The notes: a model not told the origin generated them from the sequence alone. Positions 24,752 to 36,819 are shown, counted from the stretch's first letter. The stretch: 64,000 nucleotides of DNA from Himantopus leucocephalus (GCA_003993805.1 RSEF01000003.1:109243911-109307910); one strand, 5' to 3'. A program made the numbers and translations.

Positions 24752-27700
24752 GATTCAGCTGAGCAAGTGTATCAGTTTTATTAGCACAGCCACAATAACC
24801 GGTTGTTATAAAAATTTATTCCAGTGGAGCTGTCATTGAAAAACAGTTGGAAGAAATTGTTCCAATTATTTTTAATGTATGAAATGATAAAATTGTGCAG
24901 TCCTTTAGCATGAGAGGCTCCCTGCCTCCCTCTGGGTTATCTTTTAACAGAAAGACCATATGCTGTGATTCATATTTGGGACTTATGAAAAGTTATATGT
25001 TTTACCTTGCTGTCTCTCAGAACTATTGTACTGTGTAAAGGAAGTCAAAACTAGAAGAAATACCTAACAGCTTTCAATTATTGCATATCCGAGATTTTCT
25101 GGTTTGCGTTTGTAATTAATTTTTTGTTATGAAGGACATACACAAGGCTTAGAGGCTTGCCATTAAGGTCATGAAATAATAATGAGGTTCCTGTACTGGG
25201 GACACAGAGTCTCCTCAGAGACAGCCAGCTTTCCTTCTGCTTTGTCCTTTTTGCTCATTTTGCAGTTTCTATCAATATTAATGTCAGAGTGCATTCTTTT
25301 TTCCCCCTCAATATATAACCTTGCTAGGAGCTCTGTCATCTGTAAAAATACTTACATTTTTTCCAGAAAAAATGTGAGACTCATCTATATTATCTGCCAG
25401 TCTGATTTCAAATAGCAGTATTACTAGCGTGTGCTAATTAATGAGGAAATGCTAGGTAATGGTTATGTGCATTTCTGCTTTTTTGATGTTGGGTTTGCCC
25501 ATGTGATGGAGATACTCTGTACTGAAGAACTTACGTTCTCAATCTGCATTAAAGCCATTTTTACGTTTTTAATTAATTGTGTGCTTTATGACAGAAATTG
25601 GATTGGCAGCTCTCGAAAGTGAAAGTCCTGAAGGAGGAAGCACAATGAATACTTCTAAATTCAGTCCTGGTGGGACCGGTTCAGTTTCGCACTTTCCCAG
25701 TCTTGACCTTTTTGCTCCAATGTCCGTCAAGGATACTAGTCAAGGCCGGAAAATGACTTGGAGATCAGCTACGATTTGGACTTCTTGTGCATTATTCTAT
25801 AAAATAGCCAAGGAGACAGTGTATATGGACAGGCACAAACCACGGGTGAGCTTAGCTGCTCTCTTTTTGGCCCTGCTGACGTGACAGCCGGCTCTACACG
25901 CGCTCTTTGCTGGTTGCGTGTGCGCTAGCGTGAGTGGACGGGAAGGCTGACACCTTTGCTGGTTTGTTGGTTTGTTAACCAGCCTTTGTCGGTTAACACA
26001 GCATGGCACACCGACATCAGGGTGTTAAGCTAGATCAGAAGCACCTTATTTGCCACCTAACCTTCAGGTGCATAACAAAGCCGTCCTCCTAGTGTAAATG
26101 GGGAGTTAGGGATGGCAGGCATTTTTCATGGACTCCAGAGGGAGAGCTGATAGATAGAAGCTTGATGAATTAATTCAGGTGAGCAGGGTTTCTCTGTGGT
26201 GGCTTTTCTCTGTTGACAAAACAGGGCACTTTGGCACTTAGCTGGTTTGTTACGCTCAAGTTAGCTGTCTAAATCAGGTAGGCAAGATCTCATTCAACTG
26301 ATCCAGCCGCTTAAGCAGAGGTGTCTGGTGCCACCTGAAAGGCCCTGAGATGTCTGAGACATCCACGTGGAGCTGGCAGGGACTAACGCAGGGACCCGCT
26401 GGGACACCCTGTGTCTAGTCAGCTGAGTCGACCTGAGTGGCTTAAGTCATACCAACTGATACTCGCTAAGGCATCTCGTCCTCTCGTTTCTGTGTCGTGG
26501 TTACCAACCTGCCTGCTTAGAACTAGAACAAAGGAACTAAAAGGTTATTTTAAATAAGCCATCAAGCCACTCTAAGTAAAATTATTACATTTATTCCAAA
26601 CCATAAAAATCAGAAGTGGTGGAAAAACTTTGCATTTCGTAGTACTGCAATGAAGGAATTTGTATTTGAAAATTCTACCTTAAGAAAACATTTTCAGGTT
26701 TTCTTCTGTGTTTCTTTGATATTCAGTGTTACTGCCGGTCAAATTTTAAGCATATTTTTCCTGTTCAAGCTGTTTACGTGATTCATTTGCTCACTTGTTT
26801 GTATGAGTAACATTTTTGACCGCCCCTCAATGTCCAACTCAAAAGTGTAAAGCCATTGATTTCATTCTGCAGAATTATGATTCATCTTCTCAGTAATGTA
26901 TTTCCTCTGCATTTAATCATGCTCTATCCGAAGCAGTCACAAGGGATAGTTCTGACGATTGGTTTATAATGAATTTGGGGTGAGCATTGCACCAATGGAT
27001 CACTAGCCACAATGATGTAAACACTTTGTTTTGACTTTGAAAGGTTTTTAGTCAAATAAAAAGCTGTAATCTGCTTTCCTGCTAACCACTTCTGTTAATA
27101 TCTGTCATAATATAGTCATGTGGTTTTTAGTAATGTAGTTGTTCGGCACATAGGTCAAAATCATCAGTTGAAATCAGCTCATTCACAGCTGTCATAGATG
27201 CATGTGCAAAACCAAGCTAACTCCAGAGCCTTAAGTGTTCCCTTTTCATGGAGAAATTGAATGGAAAGGATTTATGTATTATGTTATATTTATTTCAGTT
27301 ATCACAACTCTATTTATAGACCATATACTGATATTCTTGCTCGGAGTTTTACTCCATCCTTCGTCAGTCATAGTTGTCATCACAGGACACGGGAACATGA
27401 ACGAGACGAAAAAGAGACCCTGTTGCTGCTTTTTGAGTTGGGAACACAGAGGAAACAATCCAGGTGCTGGTCTTGCTGCCGTTAATCTCAGCAGAGACTG
27501 GAGGAGGGCCTTACGGTGCTCACCGTACCCGCCTCTCCCTGTGAATGCAGAGCTATGAGACTGTATCTTGCACTGCTCAATACGGCTGCTAAGGAGGCTG
27601 TGGCGGATAAAGAGAGAGCTGGATATTAGAAATGAGTTGGAGAAGACCAAACTTTAGGATAGCATTGAGATGGCCAGAGTGAAATTTCCTATAAAGAATA

Positions 27701-30598
27701 TTGTATTTAATAATAACAAATGTTCTTTGTACTCTTTGAGGCCAAGACTTTACTTGGCTAAGAACTATACTAAGGAAAAAGCAGGGAATGACAAGGGCAT
27801 GATGAAAGAATCTGGAGCAGCCTGATCTCTACAGTTCAGCTACTTAAAACTATTTGGGGGGCGGGGGGAGCTGAAAAAGGGTGGAAAAGAGTTAATTTTT
27901 CCACTGCTTTGGTGGAAGTAAATAGCAGTTCGGGAAAGACTGCCTGTGTTTGGTAGACCAGCGTGTTGTACTTGTAATGGCATTAATCACACCTGAATAC
28001 AGGTTCTGATAGATAGGAGTAACAATCAACCTCAGCAAATGTATGTGCTTCCTAGTGAGATCAGGAACGGCGTTTTGATTCTAGGTTATCCACTGTCAAC
28101 AAGCAAGGTAGGATTTTCCTTGCTTCACTTTAAGCATTTAGAAATCCAGTTTCAGATCTAAGCAAGTTTACAAGGCTGCCTCTACAATCAGCAGAAAGAA
28201 ACACATGTAGAAGGTGATTCATCCTGTCTTAAAATAAGCATGCATGTATTCATCCTGCCTCTTTCAGACATCTCTCTCTGCATGGGGTGAATCACTGGAA
28301 TTTCTGGCCATCTCCATTGACTGCAGAGGGATCAAAGACAACTGACTTTTTAAACAGCTAACGTTTGATGCGATTAATCCACCTTTGCAGATAAGTAGTG
28401 CAGTATTGTTTAAGAGCTGTGATGAGGAATATAGATATAAATGAAGAGTGAAGCTTGTACCATTAAGTAGAGTCCAATGAGTCAGAGATGCAGTCCGAAA
28501 AAGGCATGTGGTGGATTCAAACCCAAATTAAAATGAGGCTGGAAGGTGAGCAGTAGAAGTACCTCTTGGTAAGCATACCAACTTAGAGAATTTGTCTTTG
28601 CACATATCAAACATAAGGGTACAGTGACATTTCAAACTAACAATAAAGCAAAGTGACAGCAAATAAGAAGACCTGCTGTAATACAAGTGGAGAGGAAGCA
28701 TGTATTACTTTTTTCTAGGCAGTTACAACACTGGTGCATATATGTAAATGTGGTCAAGGCAATGGCTGAAGTCTAAAACCCCTTATCCTCAAGCATGAAC
28801 CACCAATAGTGTTTCTCTCAAAGAAAAGCAGCATTTTAATTAACACTAGTGTCTACAAATTGACAAAAATTCTGTATCTCAAGCAGAGAAAACATTGATC
28901 TAGTTTGGCATAACAAAACTAGATGGATGTTTATAGTCTACATAAATGTTGTCCCACGGTTGCAGAAGAAGATGGGAACCTACTTAGGGAAACTATAATC
29001 TTCAGGCAGTCTTCTTCCCAAAGAAAGAGAAGTTTGCGGCAACTGTCTTAGAAGAGGTGGAATACTGAATAGTGGATAGATCTCTGAAATATCTGAAAAC
29101 TGCATAAGCCACTCTTCTGAAATGCAAGGCTTGGAAAGTCATCATCAGTGCTGATGCATAACTTGTTCCAGTGGTCACTCTGAACTAGTGATGTCCAGGA
29201 GGTTAAGGATTTCTCTGTTAACACATGAGGGCATCTCATGGGGAAACACCTATTGGAAACCATATTTTAGAATAAAATCTCAGAGAAGGCAATCAAAAAC
29301 TATTACAGTTGGCATAAGGCATATAACAAACTTGTCACAGCAATCAAAGCTCTGATGTTGGAGCATTCTGGATAATTAGACTAACCATCACACAGGTGGT
29401 TGGAATGGTATTCAGCATATGAATTATTACAAAAAGGTACAGTAAATGTTCTGCATGCTTTTTAAGATTATTATTTATAAGGACAAAATTCAAGAGAACA
29501 TACCGGTGAAGAAAATACTAATTTCACTGCTGAAAAATGAGGCTTCTTCCTTGACTCAGACCTCCTTGTTACTTGCTGATCACCACAGTTGATGAAGAAG
29601 CTGGGCCAAGAGCAAAAGGAAACTATGGCAACAGATGTACTTACGTGTTTGTCTGACACTCAGGATTAACAAGCATATTGTTCTCTTTAGAAATTAATCG
29701 CTAATTCTCTAGAATATAAAAGTCATCAAATTCTGATGAAATATTGGAGAAGTGGACATGAAAAAAAACCCCAAACCCCAAACAAGTTTGAGTTATGGCA
29801 TGCAACAAAGCTGAATGACGGAGAACCACTGATGATGCAGAGCCTAAGCTTTCTGTAGAAATATGGACACTCTCCTCCTTGTGGTCTAAAAAGTGTCTGA
29901 GAGAAAGAGCAAGCCAAAGAGGGATTTTGTCCCTCTCTCTCCAAGTCCAAAGCTAAGTGGTAGAGCCTAGAAGCTCTTCTGAGCACTTGTGTCTTGAACA
30001 ACCCAGGCAAGTCTCTGCTTTAAGCTACGTAGCTCTTCCTATGTCCACTTGCAAAGGAGGAGAGCCGGCTATGGCATGCTGTAAGCAGTTTCCCAATCCA
30101 AATGAGAAGAGGGGGCAGAAATGAGATCCTGTGACGTTCTTCAGACCATGTGTCTGCAGGTTAGTTTATACACAAGCTGCCGGCTTCGGCATCGGGCACC
30201 CACAGGGGTGTATCAACAGTGGAGCTACTGGTGAATCTGGTATTGCCCTTGATTTTCCTGTTGAAAATGTAGAAAACTCCCTTTTTGTTTTCTTCCAGAC
30301 TCAACAGAAAACAACTCCGCACTTTTAATGAAGTAAATTCACCTAGAGAAAAAAAAGCCCTACATACCAGTCGTCATGTTAGAGCATCCTCCTGCACAGC
30401 TTTTACCCTTTCAAATGTTTTTTTTATTGCTCGAATCTAATTGAATATCCATCTCATTTCAAATAAAATTTAAAAATATATCTCTCTTCTTTTGCTTAAA
30501 CCTCTTCTCTCCGTGTATTATTCAATTCTGTTGGATAATTGCATTCCTTAATGTCATTACTCTCTATTTTTCCCCATTTCTTTTACACAGAAAGATTG

Positions 30599-30700
30599 CA
30601 GGCCTGAATCTGATCTTTGGTAAAGCCAGTAAAGTAATCTGAAATCACTGGATTTATTCCAGTTTTTGCTGTAGTGTAATATAAATCAGAACCTAGCCTG
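30599..30700. mobile_element. Palindromic MITE-like remnant
   Basis: The two ends are roughly inverted copies: it starts CAGGCCTGAATCTGAT and ends ATCAGAACCTAGCCTG, with AAATCACTGGATTTATTCCAG in the middle region. This layout and wording resemble a fold-back non-autonomous repeat that is common in amniotes (of the AATCAGGGCC type with central TTACTCCAG). The family name is uncertain and the copy is much decayed. Confidence 0.4.
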
Positions 30701-31049
30701 TTTTTTTCACCCTTAGTTTGAAGTTTATGTTATCAGCAGTAAATTATGACTGCTTCTAAATTCAGTGTGGTGTTACACAAACACACAAATTCTTCTTGTT
30801 TTTCACTGATGGACTTCCCCTCATTTTGGGATGGGAAGTGTAAGTTTGGTTAAAATCTCAGAATAAAGCCCTGTGTTGCGTGAAGGAGAAAGCTGGTAGT
30901 TCAGGGTGAGTTTTGCTTCTGAGTGGGGAGAACAACATGTTCCCGAGGTCACTGATGGACAATATACCCATATCAAGAAAGTACATTAACTCTACCTATA
31001 CCTGATAATCACTTTCTCCCAAAATTACTACTGAAGTGATGTCCACAGT

Positions 31050-31165
31050 TCTTGAGACACAGAACCAAAGAGGCTGGAAGGGACCTCCTAAGACTGTGTA
31101 GTGCAAGGCCCGGCTCAGAGCAGGGTCAGCTCGAGCAGATCCACAGAGCTCGGCATTGCCCAGCC
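31050..31165 (-). mobile_element. Degraded CR1 LINE 3' fragment
   Basis: Read on the plus strand it shows the antisense CR1 3' signature: GAGGCTGGAAGGGACCTCC (31069-31087), then GTGCAAGGCCCGGCTCAGAGCAGGGTCAGCTCGAGCAG with small gaps relative to better copies. The terminal octamer repeat is gone and similarity fades after about 31165. The sense direction of the element is the minus strand, as in the copies at 32978 and 34884. Confidence 0.6.
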
Positions 31166-31654
31166 CCGTTTGGCTCTCACCGCGTCTGGTACTCTCTGCC
31201 CAGGTGCCTCTACCAGTGTCTGGGGTGGTGTTCCTTGCCTGGCTTTTCTGCCTTGATGGTGAACACCTGGAGGTGGATTGCTTTCATCTTCCACTCCTAC
31301 AGGTTGTCACAGCCCTTTTTACTTGCTGGCAAAGCGCAGGCGTGGAGCTGCGGTGTGTTTGGATCCATGGGTTTTGAGAGAGGAGTAGGAGGATGGGGCT
31401 GAGCCGAGTGAGGAAGTCTTTCACCCATGAGGATTTTGCAGAGCCACAGATGCCACAACACGATGCAGTGTCCATTGTGAAGTAAAGGCTCCTGGTCACT
31501 GAAGAGGATCCAGTTGGCTGGCTTACAGGACAGACAGTGAAGGGAGAAGGACAACTTCTGCCACCACAAGTTCCTTCTAAGCTGAGTGACCTGTTTCTCA
31601 AAAGGTTTGATAGTCATGTAGTACTTAGTGTCAGCATATTAGAAGGTCTGTATG
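31166..31654. other. Unassigned sequence between CR1 fragment and LTR
   Basis: About 490 bp of moderately GC-rich sequence with frames open on both strands (31052-31402 on plus, 31284-31617 on minus). None encodes a recognised domain. It may be an older repeat, or the decayed remainder of the CR1 copy on its left. Confidence 0.4.
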
Positions 31655-31659
31655 GTATC
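31655..31659. repeat. LTR target-site duplication, left copy (GTATC)
   Basis: Five bases immediately before the LTR start, identical to the five immediately after its end. Confidence 0.85.
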
Positions 31660-32772
31660 TGTATTGGGTTTGCGTGGCAAGGTTTTGGTAGCAGGGTGGC
31701 TACAGGGGTGGCTTCTGTGAGAAGATGCCAGAAGATTCCCTTATGTCCAATAGAGCCAATGCCAGCTGGCTCTGAGGCAGACTCGCTACTGGCCAAGGCT
31801 GAGCCCATCAGTGATGGTGGTAGCGTCTCTGGGATAACATAGTTAATAAGGGGGAAAAAACCCTCAGGGCAGCAGCAACTGCAGCCAGAGAGAGGAGTGA
31901 GAATATGTGAGAGCAACAGCTCTGCAGACACCCAGGTCAGTGAAGAAGGAGGGGGCGGAGGTGCTCCAGGCTCCAGAGCAGAGATTCCCCTGCAGCCTAT
32001 GGTGAAGACCGTGGTGAGGCAGGCTGTTCCCTGCAGCCCATGGAGGTTGATGCTGGAGCAGATATCCACCTGCAGCCCATGGAGGACCCCATGCTGGAGC
32101 AGGTGGATGCCCAAAGGAGGCTGTGACCCTGTGGGAAGCCTGCGCTGGAGAGGGCTCCTGGCAGGCCCTGTGGCTCTGTGAAGAGAGGAGCCCACGCTGG
32201 AGCAGGTTTGCTGGCAGGATTTGTGACCCCGTGGGGGACCCATGCCGGAGCAGTCTGTTCTGAAGGACTGCACCCCATGGAAGGACCCACACTGGAGCAG
32301 TTCGTGAAGAACTGCAACCCGTGAGAAGGACCCACGTTGGAGAAATTTGTGGAGAACTGTCTCCTGTGGGAGGTACCCCACACTGGAGCTGGGGAGGAGT
32401 GTGAGGAGTCTGTGAGACAATGTGTGATGAACTGACCACAATCCCCCATTCCCTGTCCCCCTGCACTGCTCAGGGTGGGGGAGGGGAGGAGGTAGAGAAT
32501 TTTGCAGTAAAGTTAAGCCTGGGAAGAAGGGAGGGGTGGGGGGAAGATGTTTTAAGATTTAGTTTTTATTTCTCGTTATCCTACTCTGATTTGATTGGTA
32601 ATAAATTAAACTATTTTTCCCCGAGTCTGTTTTGCCCATGACCGTAATTGCTGAATGATCTCCCTGTCCTTATCTAGACCCACGAGCCTTTCATTATATT
32701 TTCTGTCCCCTGTCCAGCTGAGGAAGAGAGTGATGGAGCAGCTTGTCATCCAGACAGGGTCAACCCACCACA
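31660..32772 (+). mobile_element. Solitary avian endogenous-retrovirus LTR (1,113 bp)
   Basis: The element opens with TGTATTGGGTT and closes with AACCCACCACA, the short inverted ends (TG...CA) of a retroviral LTR. It is flanked by a 5-bp target-site duplication, GTATC at 31655-31659 and 32773-32777. It has a polyadenylation signal AATAAA at 32600-32605 in its last 200 bp, consistent with plus-strand orientation. The wording (for example GGTTTGCGTGGCAAGG, and AACATAGTTAATAAGG) matches an abundant avian LTR that I recall from many bird genomes. A 5-bp duplication fits ERVL- or ERVK-type integration. No gag, pol or env sequence is present, so this is the product of recombination between two LTRs. 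Long minus-strand frames across it (up to 275 codons, 31614-32441) arise from GC-rich internal repeats and are not genes. Confidence 0.88.
32237..32390 (+). repeat. Degenerate tandem repeats inside the LTR (about 44-47-bp unit)
   Basis: At least three successive units share the pattern GACCCAC..TGGAGCAG..TGAAG(A)ACTGCA..CCCGTG..AAG, beginning near 32237, 32284 and 32329, with a fourth partial unit from about 32374. Looser CTGGAGCAG-containing units extend upstream to about 31990. They explain the long minus-strand frames. Confidence 0.75.
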
Positions 32773-32777
32773 GTATC
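32773..32777. repeat. LTR target-site duplication, right copy (GTATC)
   Basis: Five bases immediately after the terminal CCACCACA of the LTR, matching 31655-31659. Confidence 0.85.
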
Positions 32778-32977
32778 ATACAACAGTACCAGAACCTTCT
32801 CCTCTAAAATATCTTCACCTTTTGTGCATATTGGGGGGAAAAAGGGCTTTCCCTGTCCAGTGCGCCTCTGCTATGCAAGGCATAGAACAGGGTTTGGGGT
32901 CATCTCTGTTTCATGCAAACTGGCTTAGAAATTATGTTAACTGATGTGAGGAGGTGCTTCAGAAGTTTCCTAGGAAG

Positions 32978-33720
32978 CATAGAATCATAGAATGATTTGG
33001 GTTGGAAGGGACCTTTAAAGATCATCTAGTCCAACCTCTCTGCCACAGGCAGGGACATCCTCAACTAGATCAAGTTGCTCAAAGCCCTGTCCAACCTGAC
33101 CTTGAATACTTCCAGGGATGGGGTCATCCACAGCTTCTCTGGGTAACTTGTTCCAGTGACTTACCACCCTCATCATAAAAAAAAAAAAAAAATTTCTTCC
33201 TTATATCCAATCTAAATCTGTCCTCCTTCAGTTTAAAACCGTTGCCCCTTGTACCATCACTATAGGCCTTGGTAAAAAGTCTCTCTCCGTCTTTATTTTA
33301 AGCTCCCTTTACACATTGAAAGGCTGCAAGAAAGCTTCCCCAGAGCCTTCTCGTCTCCAGGCTGAACAAACCCAACTCTCTCAGCCTTTCCTCATAGGAG
33401 AGGTGTTCCATCCCTCTGATCATTTTTGTAGCCTTTTTCTGGAGCTGCTCCAACAGGTCCGTGTCTTTCTTGTACTGGGGTCCCCAGTATCACCATGTCC
33501 TTCTCTGCAGAGCTGCTCTTAATCCCTTCATCCCCCCAATTGGTATTGATACTGAGGATTGCCCTGACCCAGGTGCAGGGCCTTGCGCTTGGCCTTGTTG
33601 AATTTCATGACGTTTGCATGGGCCCACTTCTCCAGCCTGCCAAGGTCCTTCTGGATGGCATCCCTTCCCTCTAGCGTATCAACTGCACCACTCAGCTTGG
33701 TGTTGTCTGCCATTGAAGCA
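32978..33720 (-). mobile_element. CR1 LINE, 5'-truncated, with end of reverse-transcriptase frame
   Basis: The plus strand begins CATAGAATCATAGAATG, the reverse complement of the CR1 octamer 3' end, followed by the CR1 3' UTR signature (TTGGAAGGGACC). Further right the minus strand encodes the CR1 ORF2 C-terminal part: TKLSGAVDTLEGRDAIQKD, then WAHANVMKFNKAK (frame 33528-33785). The catalytic FADD-type box reads MADN here, so the second Asp is lost and this copy could not be active. Similarity ends near 33720, which marks 5' truncation, the usual CR1 state. A 17-base A-run at 33177-33193 is an internal expansion. Confidence 0.92.
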
Positions 33721-34883
33721 CTGCACAAGGCCATTTTAGTTGTAGCCTTTGGTTTGGATGGGAAAATTCCTCTCCTCTTCCACATGTGCTGTTCCTTGGG
33801 TACTTACTCCCATGGAGCTTTGGGTATGAGATCGCTGGGTTTTTCGTGTGCGAAAGACAGGCTACGGCTCCAGATTTCTTCTGTGAAACTGTAAGTGTAT
33901 TTGAAGGAACGAAGCATCTGTGTGGCTCTATAGCCTACTTGTACCTGTCCTTCATGCTGACATTAGTAGAGAAAAGGCAGTGTCAGAAGCAGCCTGAGGA
34001 GAAAGGAACAATGCTGGGAGTTGTCAGGAGTTATAGTTATTATCAGCACACAGCTGGAAATTTCATAAACAGCCTGCTCAAAAATAATATTAAAAGTATT
34101 CTGTTATTGTAGATTATACACATAGTTCTCTGCTTTCCCCAGCATTTAATTGTTTTGAGGTTTTTTTACCCCTATATATATATGTATGTTGGAGTCTATA
34201 CAGTGTTTAATGTACCGTGTATAGATTTGTATTGTGTCAAAGATTGCAAAGACACCCACCACGCTTGCCTGCTCAATGCCTGGATTTCACATGTAGTCCC
34301 CAGGAGTCAGCACGTTCCTGTGGGAGCTTGTGGGCTGGGAGTGGGCAGAGGGGTGGGAATGAAGCACAGCTTTCCTTCCAACCTAATGAGTGCCTGCCAG
34401 CGCAGCTGAGCTGGCAAAGCGAGTGTTGTCATTTGCTTCTGGCATAGTCCACACGACTCATTCCTGTTTCCTAGAGCCAGGGAAGAGTGAGAAAAACATG
34501 CATCATACAAGGGAACTCGTTTAATGCAGAGACCTCATGAGGCTGCAGAGATGTTGGGTGACTCACCCCTTCAGCTCATGCAGGATTACTGGGAAAACAA
34601 GAGCAGTGTCAAAGCAGTCACTGTATACTGGGATAAGCTGGGGGAGCCCCATTCAGTTAGGTGCTTGTGCCCAGGGATGTAAGGCGAATCTCCCTGCACT
34701 CCTGGAGTCGGTGAGGGGAGGGAGGTGGTTGCACTCACCAGCACATCTTCTGCAAATGATCCTTTGGATGAGCCCTTTTTCTCTCAGCTACCCATGGAGG
34801 GAATTTAGTGAAACTAGGCAGCTACTGTAGATACCAAAAGGTAGGCGGTATGACTGCCCCATTTCCCCCTAACTGTACCACAG
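33721..34883 (+). other. Unique sequence between two CR1 copies; no gene recognised
   Basis: About 1.16 kb of intron 1. Short frames (33786-34112, 34155-34447, 34537-34830, all on plus) overlap and show no domain. No repeat is recognisable. Confidence 0.5.
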
Positions 34884-35468
34884 CATCACAGAATCACTGA
34901 GGTTGGAGGGGGCCTCTGGAGCCCAACCCTCTGTAGTCCAACCCCCAGCTCAAGCAGGGTCAGATAGAGGTGATTTCTCAGAGACGAGTCTGGTTGGGTT
35001 TTGAGTCTCTTCAAGGATGGAGACTCCACAACTTTGCTGGGTCACCTGTTCCAGTGTTTGATCACCTGCACAGTAAAAAAGCATTTTCTTACATTCAGAC
35101 AGAATTTTCTGAATTTCGGTTTGTGCTCGTTGCCTCTTGTCTCTCTGGGCACCCTGAGAGGAGGCTGCCACTGCCATCTTTGTTCCCCCCATTGGGTATT
35201 TAGACACACATTGATAAGACCCCCTGAGCCTTCTCTTCTCCAGGCTGAACATTCCCAGCTCTCTCAGCCTTTCCTTGTATGACAGATGCTCCAGTCCCTT
35301 CATAGCCTTCGTGGCCCTTTGCTGGACTCGCTCCAGTAAGTCCATGTCTGTCTCGTATGGGGAGCCCAGCACTGGACCTGGTGCTCCAAATGTGTCTCTC
35401 CAGTGCTGAGCAGGGGAAGGGATCACCTCCCTCAACCTGCTGGCAACATTTTCCTAACGCAACTTAAA
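34884..35468 (-). mobile_element. CR1 LINE, 5'-truncated
   Basis: It starts on the plus strand with CATCACAGAATCACTGAGGT and GGAGGGGGCCTCTGG, the antisense CR1 3' end. The minus strand encodes the C-terminal ORF2 segment typical of CR1: DMDLLERVQQRATK, then GLEHLSYKERLRELG and FSLEKRRLRG (frame 34950-35435), after which the protein match breaks down through frameshifts. It lies in the same orientation as the copy at 32978. The right end is approximate. Confidence 0.9.
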
Positions 35469-36819
35469 ATGGTTTTATATAACTGGATTTAAGGAAAGCA
35501 AGCAAAATGACACAGAACTGGGGTTTTAAGGACACGGTTGGACGTTGTTGGTGCTGTCTTCTCAAAGGAATTTGGGTCCTTTTTCAGCACAAATATGAGA
35601 TCTTTGGCAGCACTCAGTTTACTCTTCCTTAGGAACAGCCAGAGTTATATTTGTTTGCACTTGGTCCCTTTGAACACCGAACACTTGCCGTGGAGGCCAA
35701 AGGGGAACGGAGAAGAGGGCAAAGAGGAAGCAGGTGGAAAGGGAGCTGCGTTAGCAACAGTTTGGGGGTGTTTTGAAATCGTTAAACAGTAAAAAAGCTT
35801 CCATAAATAATGTTTTGCTATTGAACTTTATTTTTTCCTTCTTCTTAGGTCTTTAATAAAATTTTGGTTTGCAAAATTGTGCTCACACTGGCAGTTTAGT
35901 ACTGGCAAGCCAAGTGGGAGAGGCAGACCTGATACACCTGTGCAGGAATTGCTGTGAGATATTCCAGGGAAAAGACCTTGCCTTTGGCCAGGTGGCTTGA
36001 TGATGATCGTGTGGAGAGCGGAGAGCTTTTGAAACAGCACAAGCATGTGTGGGACAGGTGATAGCATTACAGGAAAGATATCAAACAAAAGATATAAACA
36101 GGGAAAAGCTGTTTTAGAGCCTGGTATGGTCTTAAAACTGGAGGAACTGTCTTCCTGTTCCTGGATGTGACTTAATGCCCGTTACCTCCAAAGACCCCAG
36201 TAAATCATATAAAATCGGTTTGCCAAGCCATGCTGCTGAGTCATTTTAGAGTAACTTCCAGCTGCTGCTGCAGCCCTTTCCTGCTTCCCGGCCCGGCTGG
36301 CGTGGACCTCCTGAGGTCCAGCGGGGCAAAGAGCAGGCAAATGCATCCTCAGATTGTCCCTGCCTGCTGCTGGCACAGCCTGCACTGTGTCAGGTTGGGG
36401 ATCAGTTGTTTAATAAAATTCCATTTTTTAAATCTGACGCTGCTACGGACCTGTAAAAGCAGCAATTAAGGTGTTATTTAATGAAGTACAGAAGTACTAC
36501 TATACTAAGCTGTTCTGAAAAGCTTGTTTCTCTGGGTAGCTGACAGCCCCTTTGCAGCATTTCAGCCAAGGCGATGTGTTTTTAAACTCAGCCTTCATTG
36601 CTGTTGCTACTTGTGGCACAACAGTTAGAATTTTAGTGTTTTTCTTGATCTCTGATCTGGATTATGTTGCCCTTGCTAATATTAATAAGCATTCTCCTGC
36701 CAGAGTAATCTCATTGGGAACAGATTTGACACCTTTACTGATGCTCAGTGCCACCCACGTACCCGGTTCCTTGTTTATCGTGAATCTCTTCCCCACGATG
36801 GTTTGGATGTTGCTTTTTC
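35469..36819 (+). other. VSNL1: Intron 1 of VSNL1; no gene recognised
   Basis: Unique-looking sequence up to the assembly gap. A GC-richer patch at about 36250-36400 has short overlapping frames only. Confidence 0.5.

Larger units (their letters stand above)
22991..30598 (+). other. VSNL1: Intron 1 of VSNL1; no gene recognised
   Basis: Mostly AT-rich unique-looking sequence. It includes an A-rich tract at 24458-24505, an 18-bp alternating purine-pyrimidine palindrome at 24734-24751 and a G-run near 27858. Short frames such as 25579-25884 (+) and 27279-27650 (-) have no recognisable domain. Confidence 0.5.

Noticed and set aside
25579..25884. 101-codon plus-strand frame
   Set aside because: No recognisable domain and no splice-bounded or promoter context.
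31614..32441. 275-codon minus-strand open frame
   Set aside because: It lies almost wholly inside the solo LTR and results from GC-rich tandem repeats; the protein is repetitive without a domain.
33528..33785. 85-codon minus-strand frame as a host gene
   Set aside because: The sequence is the end of the CR1 reverse-transcriptase frame.
34950..35435. 161-codon minus-strand frame as a host gene
   Set aside because: Its recognisable part is the CR1 ORF2 C-terminus; it belongs to the retrotransposon.
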